A stretch of 13,855 nucleotides of DNA, from positions 1 to 13,855 of the forward strand of contig JAZNBI010000011.1 in assembly GCA_045586995.1 (NCBI GenBank), written 5' to 3'. Shown in pieces: positions 6,873 through 13,855 of this stretch (its first letter is position 1; every line of letters begins with the position of its first letter). A program made the translations under genes and the position numbers. Under the pieces are notes generated by a model that ran no database searches, was not told where the DNA came from, and was given only the letters and a program-made list of their open reading frames with translations. Source of the DNA: JAZNBI01 sp045586995 (GTDB taxonomy: Bacteria > Bacillota > Clostridia > Oscillospirales > CAG-272).

Positions 6873-7898
6873 TTAAATACCTACTTTACATAAAAGATTG
6901 CTGATTGCAAGATTAATATTAGCATTATTTAAAACCGAAATGCGCGTTTCTTCAAGCGCATTATAAAGATTTAAAAGCTTATGTAAAGAAATTTTATTTG
7001 CAAACTTTGCACATTCATCCTTATTTGCGAAAAAACACATGGGTGTTTTTTCGCATTTTTTAAAAGCTATGATATCTCTTATTTCTGTTTCTATTATATT
7101 TAAAAAAGAAATTAAATTCTCTCTTACCCTAGGAAAGCTTTCCATAACATAAAATGAATTTTGGGCATTTGAAGAAATACAGACATTTACAAAATCTCGT
7201 GCCAATTTGCGTTTGTTTAGAATATCGTCCTCGTCGTCGTGGTTAATCAATTCGAGTGCGCGCCCAACGCTCCCATCGGCAGCGGCAATAATTTCCGAAA
7301 AGTTTTCGGGAGAATCTTTTGAAATGCGTTTTGCCTCCGGAGAAATCTCGACAAGATACTCAGACAGAACATCCGAATCCAGCAATTCGGTACGCAAAAT
7401 CGGGGCTCGGCTTATAATAGTTTCAAGCAATGGCTCAGTCGTTTCACACAACAATAAAAAAACGACAAATGGTGGAGGTTCTTCCAACGTAAGCAGAAAG
7501 GCATTTTGTGCCTCTTCAGTCATTTTATGTGCCTCTTCAATAATATATAACTTAACGTCAAGATCATTTGGAACAATATTTACTCCTTGCTTAAGTTCCC
7601 TTATCACGTCTACGCCAATAGTTGCTTTATCGCCTTTATTGATATATATAACATCAGGAGATTTTCCAGACAGTATTTTAAGACACGAAGCACACGACAT
7701 ACACGGAATGGGGCTTGTGCTATCCTTATTTTTTTCGCACGCAAGTGCCGCCAACATCAATTTTGCAATTGTTCGCTTCCCTGTACCCTTATTACCGACA
7801 ATAATATATGCATGCGAAAGCGTACCGTCCAAAATATCATTACAAAGACGGATTTTGAGTCGCTCATTCTTTAGCAATTTTTCCATCATTTTCTTCAT
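6873..7898 (-). CDS. holB: DNA polymerase III subunit delta' (HolB)
   Basis: This is a clamp-loader subunit that helps load the sliding clamp on DNA during replication. From ATG 7898 it has 341 residues. It shows an AAA+ module with HAYIIVGNKGTGKRT (Walker A G35-T43), a zinc-type cysteine set C54 / C66-x2-C69-x2-C72, and a Walker B-like IIEEAHKMT where the usual DEAH is EEAH. The sensor stretch is TIISRAPILR, where the family normally has SRC. The C-terminal collar part is weakly conserved, as usual for delta'. The start is uncertain: TTG 7910 adds MVYL, and ATG codons exist at 7898, 7889 and 7886, all with weak ribosome binding sites; I chose the first ATG. It is transcribed from a consensus promoter and followed by ricT. 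Confidence 0.92.
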   Translation of the reverse strand: MKKMMEKLLKNERLKIRLCNDILDGTLSHAYIIVGNKGTGKRTIAKLMLAALACEKNKDSTSPIPCMSCASCLKILSGKSPDVIYINKGDKATIGVDVIRELKQGVNIVPNDLDVKLYIIEEAHKMTEEAQNAFLLTLEEPPPFVVFLLLCETTEPLLETIISRAPILRTELLDSDVLSEYLVEISPEAKRISKDSPENFSEIIAAADGSVGRALELINHDDEDDILNKRKLARDFVNVCISSNAQNSFYVMESFPRVRENLISFLNIIETEIRDIIAFKKCEKTPMCFFANKDECAKFANKISLHKLLNLYNALEETRISVLNNANINLAISNLLCKVGI

Positions 7899-7935
7899 AA
7901 GGTATACCAACTCTTAAAAAATAAATATATATATT

Positions 7936-7964
7936 ATTATATCAAATATCAATCTGACTGTCAA
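7936..7964 (-). promoter_or_regulatory. Consensus sigma-A promoter of holB-ricT
   Basis: On the minus strand a perfect TTGACA (7959-7964) and a perfect TATAAT (7936-7941) are 17 nt apart. The expected transcription start is near 7929, giving a leader of only about 20-30 nt. If so, the TTG start at 7910 would leave little room for ribosome binding, which favours ATG 7898. Confidence 0.88.
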
Positions 7965-8010
7965 TCGTCAAAATCAAAATAGACAATTTTAATTTCTAAT
8001 TCAACTTAAA

Positions 8011-8039
8011 GAAGAGCCGCGACAAATGCGCGGCTCTTC
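8011..8039 (-). terminator. Terminator after the aldolase gene
   Basis: GAAGAGCCGCG (8011-8021) pairs perfectly with CGCGGCTCTTC (8029-8039): 11 bp with a 7-nt loop. It lies 17 nt past the aldolase stop codon. On the minus strand it is followed by TTTAAGTT, a modest U-run. It separates this unit from the holB promoter. Confidence 0.8.
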
Positions 8040-8056
8040 AAAATAAACTTATGTAA

Positions 8057-8812
8057 TTATTTAACCATATCGATACAAGCTTTTGCACCGTTGCTTAGAA
8101 AGTTGATATCGGTCCCCAAGACAAGGAAGGTGAAGCCCTGCTCAAGAGCACGCTTTACATCTTCTTCGGTAACAATAACAATATGACGTCCCGCAGATTT
8201 GTGATGACGTGCGCATGCTTCTGCAACACGATTGCACGCATCTATAACAACAGGATGATTGGGCTGTCCCACAAGTCCGTAAGAACCGCTCATATCATAT
8301 GGGCCTATAAAAACACCGTCAACGCCGTCAACATCAAGAATTTCGTCGATATTATCGACAGCTGCTTTTGACTCTATCATAACCACAACCGGAATGTCGT
8401 CGTTTGCTTTTTTTGCATATTCATCGAAATCAACACCCCAATTGTTTGCTCTGGCATATCCAAACCCGCGAACTCCGATAGGCGGATATTTCGCAGCTTG
8501 AACAGCGCGCTTAGCATCTTCGGCATTGTCAACCATCGGAACAATGATTCCTTGTGCGCCCATATCAAGCACCTGTCTGATAGCAAGGGTGTCATTTTCG
8601 CGAACTCTGGCAAAAGCGAGCGTACCGAAAGCATCCATGCCGCGAGCAATCGATGCAAATTCATTCACATGAATATCCGAATGTTCCATATCAATACCTA
8701 TAAAATCGAAACCCGCTCTAGAAAGAATTTCAGCAGAAACCGGACTTCCTGTTTGAATCCATGAACCAACTGTCAATTTTCTGTTGAGGAGTGCTTCTTT
8801 TACCTTATTCAT
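8057..8812 (-). CDS. HpcH/HpaI family aldolase (2-dehydro-3-deoxyglucarate aldolase-like)
   Basis: Enzymes of this class II, metal-dependent family cleave 2-keto-3-deoxy acids to pyruvate plus an aldehyde in the cytoplasm; substrates include 2-dehydro-3-deoxy-glucarate, rhamnonate and 4-hydroxy-2-oxo-heptanedioate. The 251 residues cover the whole barrel. Motifs include FDFIGIDMEHSD (base H44), VRENDT (R71), LDMGAQGIIVPMV, KYPPIGVRGFG, VMIES (metal ligand E147) and VFIGPYDMS (metal ligand D173). These positions match the known active-site residues of E. coli HpaI by pattern. Start ATG 8810-8812 has AAGGAG at 8821-8826. It starts 34 nt after the stop codon of the glycosidase-like lipoprotein and is closed by a terminator, so the two are probably co-transcribed. 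The exact substrate cannot be told; a sugar-acid breakdown role is an inference from the neighbour. Confidence 0.93.
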   Translation of the reverse strand: MNKVKEALLNRKLTVGSWIQTGSPVSAEILSRAGFDFIGIDMEHSDIHVNEFASIARGMDAFGTLAFARVRENDTLAIRQVLDMGAQGIIVPMVDNAEDAKRAVQAAKYPPIGVRGFGYARANNWGVDFDEYAKKANDDIPVVVMIESKAAVDNIDEILDVDGVDGVFIGPYDMSGSYGLVGQPNHPVVIDACNRVAEACARHHKSAGRHIVIVTEEDVKRALEQGFTFLVLGTDINFLSNGAKACIDMVK

Positions 8813-8846
8813 ATCTACATCTCCTTATTAAAGTTATAATTTACAA

Positions 8847-11735
8847 TTATTCAAATTGAATATCCGAAAAGATCAATGTGCCGATTGTACCGTTTGTCAT
8901 TCTAATTGTATATTCATTCGTACCGTCTTTAACAAGCTCCTTAGGAATTACAAACGAAACATACTCATCCGGTTCTCCGGTATATGCAATAATATCGGTT
9001 TCATAAATATATCCCTTTTCGGTTGAAGGAGAAAGTGTAACTCCGTTAAATGTTGCTGTATATACATTATTCGAAACATCTCCTGAGAATCTAAATCTCA
9101 AAAGTCCATCCTCTGTATAGCCACCGTCCGGGGCATACATTTTAACGGAAAAGTTAGCATTTGCTGCAGTAGTTATAGAAATATTGCTTATATAAAAGTC
9201 TTGAGTCGGATAATAATTGTGTACTTGTTTAGACAAAAATTCAATGTCTGTTATATTTTCAAAAATTTCAAACGGGGGCTCATTCCAAGGGCCTCTGAGA
9301 TCGGCTTCTGCGCCATACTCCCTATAATATTGGAAATTGAAAGCATACACTGCATTTGCGCCTTCATTAAATCCGTTCCAAGCAATTGTATAAAGCATCT
9401 CTTGCGTGGCCCTTAAGAACGTTGTGTTATCGTACCTACCGTCATTAACCGCTACACTGTTTACAACGCAATGAGTAATTTCGGGGGCGAGAACTTTATC
9501 TGGACCTATAGCTTCTCTGAATTGAGCGATATCACCTTGAGAATTACAATTGTAATTTCCCGAAGCAACAAAAATATCAACTCCGCTCTCATAAGAAAGC
9601 AATTCCATATCCAAGCCCAATTTTGCGTTATCCTCAAAATCACTTGATGCACGAACACAAAGATATCTATACTGACCGTCAATTGCGGTATTATCCAATA
9701 TGCGACGGATCCTTGTGACTACGTCGGTCATAATTTCGATTCTTTTTGCTGTTGATGTTTTTTCTGTAAAATAATTAGGATCGCGCAAAAAGTCAAGTTC
9801 AAGTCCGTCGATTGCATAATTTTCGCAAAGGTCACGAATCTTATTAAGCATGAACATACGAACTTCTTCATACTCCCAACTAAGTACTCCACCCGTAGAA
9901 TTCGGATTTATCTTGAACTGAGGATTATTATAATAAAATTTTGTAATAGAATCAAAAGCGGGATTATCGGTATATACAGTTTCCAAATGGTGAAAGTCAT
10001 TCATTCTCATTGAAATGAATGCCAAAGAACCGTATTTATGACATTCTTCAATATACTCATCAAAGACATCACCTGTTCTCGTATACTGATAGTTTATTAT
10101 AGCTGATCCTCTGGAGCTTGCACCTGCTTTTTTATATGTAGCTTCAAACCATTCGTTATGCTCAACCAACGGATATGTACGGTTTTTGAAAATTGCCACA
10201 TTACCCATCAAAGCAGCCAGAAGCTGAACGTCTACACCTGCTTCTGCGGTTTCTCTGACCTGCTCCATAAGTATATCAGTCTGCAAAGAATACGCATTTC
10301 TTGCCACAACTTCATCTCTTCCCTGCCACTTACAAGTAAAAGTACCTGTCATATCGTTGTTAAAGAGGGTGTCAAAGTCGTAAGAAGTCGGCTTTTGAAC
10401 CGGCAATACGTTCGGGAAAGCGCTATCTAAATATGCTTTAAGATCGTCGGAGATTTCGGTAGCAGTTGTAATTAAATAAATATCCCCGTGCCTTAATAAA
10501 TTCAAATCGTGTAATTCGGCAATTCTCTTTACACTGCAGTATTCTCTTCCGTTATACGTAACGGTAGGAACTATTCTGATAATTTCGTGAACAAGAGCAT
10601 AAGGAACAAGGAGGTCGCCGTTTTGTTCAACAGGAACAAGCTTGTTATTATAGCAGTCATAAAGCGCTCTCATATCTTGGAAGATCATATAGGGGTTACC
10701 CGCCTTAAATGCAAAAGACAAAAGCATTGTCTTCTCATAATCGGCGTAATTAACACCGGGATATAATTTAGGAATATATATTTCTTCGGTATCACCGTTT
10801 GCAATTTCAACCGTAGAGTTTTCGCCGGACAATACTGTAGCAATAAAATCGTCTACGACCGGAGTTACGAGTGAATCGGAAGAATCAGCATGCTTTGCAA
10901 AAACAAGAGAACCGTCAATGCAAGACCAACCGCCCTTGTACTTTGGTAAAGAATTTGAATATTCAGACGATTTTTCTCTACCTGTTAAACCAAGTAAAAT
11001 TTCATGATCATATGTATTTTTAAGAGATGTGATTACCGTCAACTCAAATCCGGTTTTTTCCATTATTGCATCACGAAGATTCTCAGCATCAGCTTCGGAA
11101 GCTAACGGTGAAATTATCTTAAATTCAGAAATCGGAACGCCGTTTATAGTGAAATTAGTAATCGCATAAGATTTTTGAAAAATGTATTTCTCGTTCATCG
11201 GCACTACGAGAGATTTCGATTCTTCGACAAAATACTTTATCATAAATTCATCAAGTGCATCTATAATAGCACTGTCAGAACCGCCGACGATAGCAACCTT
11301 TGTTCCGGATTGAACTATTGCATACTCGTCAACCAATGAAATGTTTTCCATAGCTTTTGATGATTCTTCTCTGTTTGTTTCACCAATAAGAATTTCTTCA
11401 GCGCCGATATAGAACTTAGGTGACCCTTGCATAACAAAGTCGGTAACAACTTCAAGCTCTACACCCGTAGCGTCCAAAATAGTCTTTTGCCAAGCGCTTA
11501 CAGCCGCATTGACTTCGGATGAGCACTTGCTATCCTTAACTATTCTATATTTTGAAGTCGAATTTTTTATCAACTCCAAATCCCCTTCTGGTGGGTTAAC
11601 ATCCGAACCAACATCAGGAGTAGTTGTAGTTACTTCCGAGCCGCCACCGCCGTTATCGCAAGCGGCAAACATTGGTATCATTGCAAAAACAAGTAATACC
11701 AACATCAAGGAAATCAGAATTTTAGAACGATTCAT
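8847..11735 (-). CDS. Large lipoprotein with glycoside-hydrolase-like TIM barrel
   Basis: This 962-residue surface protein starts with a lipoprotein signal peptide: MNRSK, a hydrophobic stretch and lipobox MFAAC with C26, then a Gly/Thr/Pro spacer to about residue 52. Residues 55-190 and 195-323 look like two copies of an alpha/beta module resembling the N-terminal domain of GH67/GH20 enzymes (EILIGETNR at 114-122 against EILLGLTGR at 245-253). Residues about 335-425 resemble a copper-amine-oxidase-N1 type stalk domain (LVPYALVHEI, REYCSVKRIAELHDL). Residues about 470-835 look like a TIM barrel, with SMRMND (575-580), YAIDGLELDFLRDP (640-653), LCVRASSDF and VLAPEITH; E646 or D648 are candidate catalytic residues. 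A C-terminal beta-sandwich follows (850-962). ATG 11733-11735 has GGAGG 7 nt upstream. I do not recognise the exact family, and hydrolase activity is inferred. Confidence 0.8.
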   Translation of the reverse strand: MNRSKILISLMLVLLVFAMIPMFAACDNGGGGSEVTTTTPDVGSDVNPPEGDLELIKNSTSKYRIVKDSKCSSEVNAAVSAWQKTILDATGVELEVVTDFVMQGSPKFYIGAEEILIGETNREESSKAMENISLVDEYAIVQSGTKVAIVGGSDSAIIDALDEFMIKYFVEESKSLVVPMNEKYIFQKSYAITNFTINGVPISEFKIISPLASEADAENLRDAIMEKTGFELTVITSLKNTYDHEILLGLTGREKSSEYSNSLPKYKGGWSCIDGSLVFAKHADSSDSLVTPVVDDFIATVLSGENSTVEIANGDTEEIYIPKLYPGVNYADYEKTMLLSFAFKAGNPYMIFQDMRALYDCYNNKLVPVEQNGDLLVPYALVHEIIRIVPTVTYNGREYCSVKRIAELHDLNLLRHGDIYLITTATEISDDLKAYLDSAFPNVLPVQKPTSYDFDTLFNNDMTGTFTCKWQGRDEVVARNAYSLQTDILMEQVRETAEAGVDVQLLAALMGNVAIFKNRTYPLVEHNEWFEATYKKAGASSRGSAIINYQYTRTGDVFDEYIEECHKYGSLAFISMRMNDFHHLETVYTDNPAFDSITKFYYNNPQFKINPNSTGGVLSWEYEEVRMFMLNKIRDLCENYAIDGLELDFLRDPNYFTEKTSTAKRIEIMTDVVTRIRRILDNTAIDGQYRYLCVRASSDFEDNAKLGLDMELLSYESGVDIFVASGNYNCNSQGDIAQFREAIGPDKVLAPEITHCVVNSVAVNDGRYDNTTFLRATQEMLYTIAWNGFNEGANAVYAFNFQYYREYGAEADLRGPWNEPPFEIFENITDIEFLSKQVHNYYPTQDFYISNISITTAANANFSVKMYAPDGGYTEDGLLRFRFSGDVSNNVYTATFNGVTLSPSTEKGYIYETDIIAYTGEPDEYVSFVIPKELVKDGTNEYTIRMTNGTIGTLIFSDIQFE

Positions 11736-11767
11736 ATTTTTTCCTCCAAGAGTTAAATGATATATAT

Positions 11768-11796
11768 ATTATATAACGCGAATGATAAGTAATCAA
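11768..11796 (-). promoter_or_regulatory. Predicted promoter of the lipoprotein-aldolase unit
   Basis: On the minus strand TTGATT (11791-11796) lies 17 nt from TATAAT (11768-11773), which is 32 nt before the lipoprotein start codon. I see no clear catabolite-repression (cre) site or other operator in the 149-nt gap. Confidence 0.65.
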
Positions 11797-11884
11797 TGTA
11801 TATTTTGTAAATTAAATTAACTTTTGAGTTCAAAATTATTAAATTTAAGTGCAAAAACACAATAATTAACAAAAAATTCAAAAA

Positions 11885-12427
11885 TCAATCTGGATAGCAT
11901 GCCCGAATTCCGCCAATATATTTGGGACGCGTCCTTGCAAACAAAACTCGCGCATTTCCTATCATATCCGGTTGTATGCGAACAGGCACCGCAACATCGC
12001 GAAGATGCATTCCGATTAACGTGCCGCCGATATCCATTCCCGCATGCGCCTTTATATGCTCAACAGCAACAGGAAACTCAAACTCTTTATATACTTTTGT
12101 CGCAAATGAACCGCCCGCTTTCGGCTGCGGCTTTACCGAAACCATTTCAAGATTGTATTTTTCTGCGCACTCTTTTTCAATAATCAATGCTCGATTTAAA
12201 TGTTCGCAGCATTGTGCCGCAAGAAAAATTCCTTTTGCTTTAAGTATTGGGTATATTCCTTCAAAAACCGCTTCGGCTGCTTTTATATCAGAGCCCTTCC
12301 CGATTTTTTGACCCATTATTTCGGATGATGAACATCCCACAACAAAAATATCACCTTTTGAAAGGTTTGCGGCATCAAGCAATTCGCAAATTGCTTGATT
12401 GGCTTGTCTTTTTATTTCATCAAACAT
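11885..12427 (-). CDS. TIGR01440/UPF0340 family protein (YwlG-like), function unknown
   Basis: It has 180 residues, the usual length of this Firmicutes-centred family; its biochemical role is unknown. Conserved pieces are visible in order: FVVGCSSSEIMGQKIGKGSD (28-47), IFLAAQCCEHLNRALIIE (67-84), PKAGGSFATKVY (102-113), HAGMDIGGTLIGMHL (127-141) and VPVRIQ. The paired cysteines in QCCEHLNRAL and the Gly-rich segments suggest a small-molecule or metal site, but this is an inference. The start is ATG 12425-12427 with GGGGAG at 12435-12440, 7 nt away. It lies downstream of the IspH-S1 fusion gene in the same direction with a 180-nt gap and a likely own promoter. No terminator is evident in the AT-rich 149 nt after it. 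The family assignment is confident. Confidence 0.9.
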   Translation of the reverse strand: MFDEIKRQANQAICELLDAANLSKGDIFVVGCSSSEIMGQKIGKGSDIKAAEAVFEGIYPILKAKGIFLAAQCCEHLNRALIIEKECAEKYNLEMVSVKPQPKAGGSFATKVYKEFEFPVAVEHIKAHAGMDIGGTLIGMHLRDVAVPVRIQPDMIGNARVLFARTRPKYIGGIRACYPD

Positions 12428-12462
12428 ATAAGTACTCCCCCAAAAAACATTTTAATACATAG

Positions 12463-12491
12463 ATTATACTATAAAACAAAAACAAACGCAA
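12463..12491 (-). promoter_or_regulatory. Possible promoter of the TIGR01440 family gene
   Basis: On the minus strand a perfect TATAAT (12463-12468) lies 17 nt from a weak TTGCGT (12486-12491), 36 nt before the start codon. The -35 box matches consensus at only three positions. Confidence 0.5.
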
Positions 12492-12500
12492 CAAAAAAAT

Positions 12501-12597
12501 GCAAAAAGCCGAATGTACAAAACAATTTTACCATCAACAAAGGATTAAAATCAAACCTCTTGTTTTCACGGCGCAATTAAGTACATCCGGTTTTTGC
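12501..12597 (-). repeat. Long-loop inverted repeat after the ispH-rpsA gene, possible terminator or structured RNA
   Basis: Arms 12501-12518 and 12581-12597 pair over 17 bp with one bulged base and one G-T pair, enclosing 62 nt. Read on the minus strand, it begins 10 nt after the S1 stop codon and the right end is followed by GCATTTTTTTG, so it may act as a terminator. Inside, AACAAGAGG and CCTTTGTT can form a second helix with one bulge and a 12-nt loop, and AAAACAA can pair with TTGTTTT as a competing helix. Confidence 0.6.
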
Positions 12598-12607
12598 TTA
12601 TTGTTTA

Positions 12608-13855
12608 TTATTCGTTTGTATTATCTGCTACTACTTCTTCGGAAACTTCAGCTTCACTTTCCGATTCGGCTTCATTTTCTTCTAAAAGTGCTCTTATCGA
12701 AAGACTTACTTTTTGTTTTTCGTTGTCAATTTCAATTATCTTTGCGTCGTAGCTTTCGCCGATTTTAAGTATATCGTCGGTAATAACACCAATGCGCTTG
12801 TTAGCGATCTGCGAAATATGAATGAGGCCATCAACACCGTCAATAATTTCCGCGAAAGCTCCGAAAGGCGTCTTGTTAACTATCTTAACCGAAGCAACAT
12901 CCCCTACTTTATATGTATTTGTAAAGATGAACCACGGATTAGAGTCTTCTGTTTTGTAGCCAAGAGATATGCGACGTTTCTCGGCATCAAATTCCTTAAC
13001 GAAAACAGTAATCTCATCGCCGATAGAAACAAAATCTGCAGGATTCTTAACATGCTTCCACGAAAGTTCGGATGCGTGAACCATACCGTCAACTCCGCCG
13101 AGATCAACGAACACACCATAATTGGTCATACTCTTAACCTTGCCGGTATATTTCTTTCCAACTTCGATCTCATCCCAGAATTTAGCGGTCAAAGCGCGCA
13201 TTTCTTCGCGAATAACCACCTTGATTGAGCCGATAGCTCTCTTACCGTCTTTGATCTCGATAACTTTAAAGTTAACGATTTTTCCCAAAAGCGCGGTGAG
13301 ATCGCCGTCCTTCGGAATTCCTGTTTGCGAAGCGGGAACAAAAATTTTTACAGAATTTGTCAAAACGGTAACACCGCCGTTAACAACCTCGATAACCTTT
13401 CCTGAAAGTATTTCTCCGCTGTCCTTTGAAGCAAGAATATTTTTCCAATTTTTATCGGAATCCACACGCTTTTTGGAAAGCTCAGCAACGCCTTCAACAT
13501 CGCTGACACGAATAACGAATGCTTCAACCTCGTCACCGCGTTTGAAAAGCTCGGTCAATTTTACAGAAGAATCGTCCGTTATCTGTTCGGACTTGATTAT
13601 TCCTGTAACTTTGGCACCGAGGTCAAGCTGCAATTCTGCATCTGTAACCTGAGTTACTATTCCGGTAACGGTTTCTCCTGTATTTAAAGTTTTGATTGAT
13701 TCTTCGAGCATCTCCGCAAAATTTTCTTTGATTTCGCTCATGATTTTTTTTACCTCCTCTATTATGTTGCCCGGCGTTGAGGCACCGGCAACAATTCCCA
13801 CATTTTCGTGGATATACGGAATATAATTTTGCAAATCGTCAGCAGATTGAATCCA
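12608..13855 (-). CDS. ispH-rpsA: IspH-ribosomal protein S1 fusion (C-terminal 415 residues; cut by right edge)
   Basis: The reading frame is open to the right edge. Its first 39 residues in the window are the end of 4-hydroxy-3-methylbut-2-enyl diphosphate reductase: SADDL at 4-8, then VGIVAGASTP (19-28) and IIEEVKKIM (31-39), the family's closing motif. It continues in frame into four S1 RNA-binding domains at about 59-131, 145-215, 232-302 and 316-391, the third and fourth being the most canonical (NYGVFVDLGGVDGMVHASELSW). An acidic Glu/Ser tail ends it. Such bifunctional IspH/S1 proteins are known in Clostridia. IspH is an Fe-S enzyme of the MEP isoprenoid pathway; S1 binds mRNA on the 30S subunit. 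An internal ATG (13739-13741) with a strong ribosome binding site could also give a free 377-residue S1. Confidence 0.93.
   Translation of the reverse strand, partial: WIQSADDLQNYIPYIHENVGIVAGASTPGNIIEEVKKIMSEIKENFAEMLEESIKTLNTGETVTGIVTQVTDAELQLDLGAKVTGIIKSEQITDDSSVKLTELFKRGDEVEAFVIRVSDVEGVAELSKKRVDSDKNWKNILASKDSGEILSGKVIEVVNGGVTVLTNSVKIFVPASQTGIPKDGDLTALLGKIVNFKVIEIKDGKRAIGSIKVVIREEMRALTAKFWDEIEVGKKYTGKVKSMTNYGVFVDLGGVDGMVHASELSWKHVKNPADFVSIGDEITVFVKEFDAEKRRISLGYKTEDSNPWFIFTNTYKVGDVASVKIVNKTPFGAFAEIIDGVDGLIHISQIANKRIGVITDDILKIGESYDAKIIEIDNEKQKVSLSIRALLEENEAESESEAEVSEEVVADNTNE
13739..13758 (-). promoter_or_regulatory. Internal ribosome binding site and ATG at the IspH/S1 junction
   Basis: On the minus strand AGGAGGTA (13751-13758) lies 11 nt before an in-frame ATG at 13739-13741, exactly where the IspH part ends and S1 begins (MSEIKENF). 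The same bases code for the conserved Glu-Glu-Val of IspH, so the site could be coincidental. The spacing is slightly long. Confidence 0.5.

Noticed and set aside
7207..7917. Plus-strand open frame of 236 codons opposite holB
   Set aside because: It is the complement of a well-supported holB gene, has Ser/Ile-rich composition without domains, and lacks a plausible ribosome binding site.
11757..11884. AT-rich stretch after the TIGR01440 gene as a replication origin or CRISPR leader
   Set aside because: There are no DnaA boxes, iterons or repeats; the AT richness is explained by a promoter in a low-GC genome.
11922..12311. Overlapping plus-strand frames opposite the TIGR01440 family gene
   Set aside because: The minus-strand protein contains the conserved family motifs; the plus frames have none.
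13122..13652. Plus-strand open frame of 176 codons opposite the S1 part of the fusion
   Set aside because: It is a Ser/Thr-rich shadow of the S1 coding sequence with no family features.
12608..13834. Free-standing 408-residue S1 protein starting at TTG 13832
   Set aside because: The frame is open to the right edge and the residues around this TTG are the conserved end of IspH, so the gene is a fusion cut by the window.

Overview
The window comes from a low-GC Gram-positive bacterium, most likely a member of the class Clostridia (gut Oscillospirales/Ruminococcaceae-like; the family is a guess). The evidence is strong GGAGG-type Shine-Dalgarno sites, near-consensus sigma-A promoters with 17-nt spacers, Firmicutes housekeeping genes (holB followed by ricT, rlmH, TIGR01440/UPF0340), and an IspH-ribosomal protein S1 fusion, an arrangement known mainly from Clostridia. 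All recognisable genes look intact except the two cut by the window edges. I see no transposon, phage, CRISPR array, tRNA or rRNA.

Layout. Positions 1-1103 (minus) hold the N-terminal 367 residues of a glycogen branching enzyme, running off the left edge. A divergent promoter region separates it from a plus-strand three-gene operon at 1292-4685. That operon encodes an ABC-2 type exporter of the Gld type: ATPase, GldF-like permease and a GldG-family auxiliary protein. A bidirectional terminator at about 4691-4727 separates it from the convergent rlmH. Everything right of 4727 is on the minus strand.

In the minus direction of transcription, from right to left, the genes are as follows. First is an ispH-rpsA fusion, of which only the end of IspH and the whole S1 part lie in the window. 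A 180-nt gap follows, with a long-loop inverted repeat, and then a TIGR01440/UPF0340 gene. Next is a two-gene unit: a 962-residue lipoprotein with a glycosidase-like TIM barrel, then an HpaI-type aldolase, closed by a terminator. holB then starts from a consensus promoter and is followed by ricT. A 56-residue 2[4Fe-4S] ferredoxin, too short for ordinary ORF cut-offs, has its own promoter. Last comes a hairpin-dense spacer and rlmH.

Most of the window is housekeeping: glycogen synthesis, replication, ribosome modification and translation, and isoprenoid synthesis. The accessory part is the lipoprotein-aldolase pair, which suggests surface processing of a glycan with cytoplasmic cleavage of a 2-keto acid. 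The points most worth a second look are that pair, the internal ribosome-binding site at the IspH/S1 junction, the hairpin cluster at 5244-5411, the long-loop inverted repeat at 12501-12597, and the Gld-type exporter operon, which ends without a DUF4340 gene. I found no clearly new defence or mobile system.
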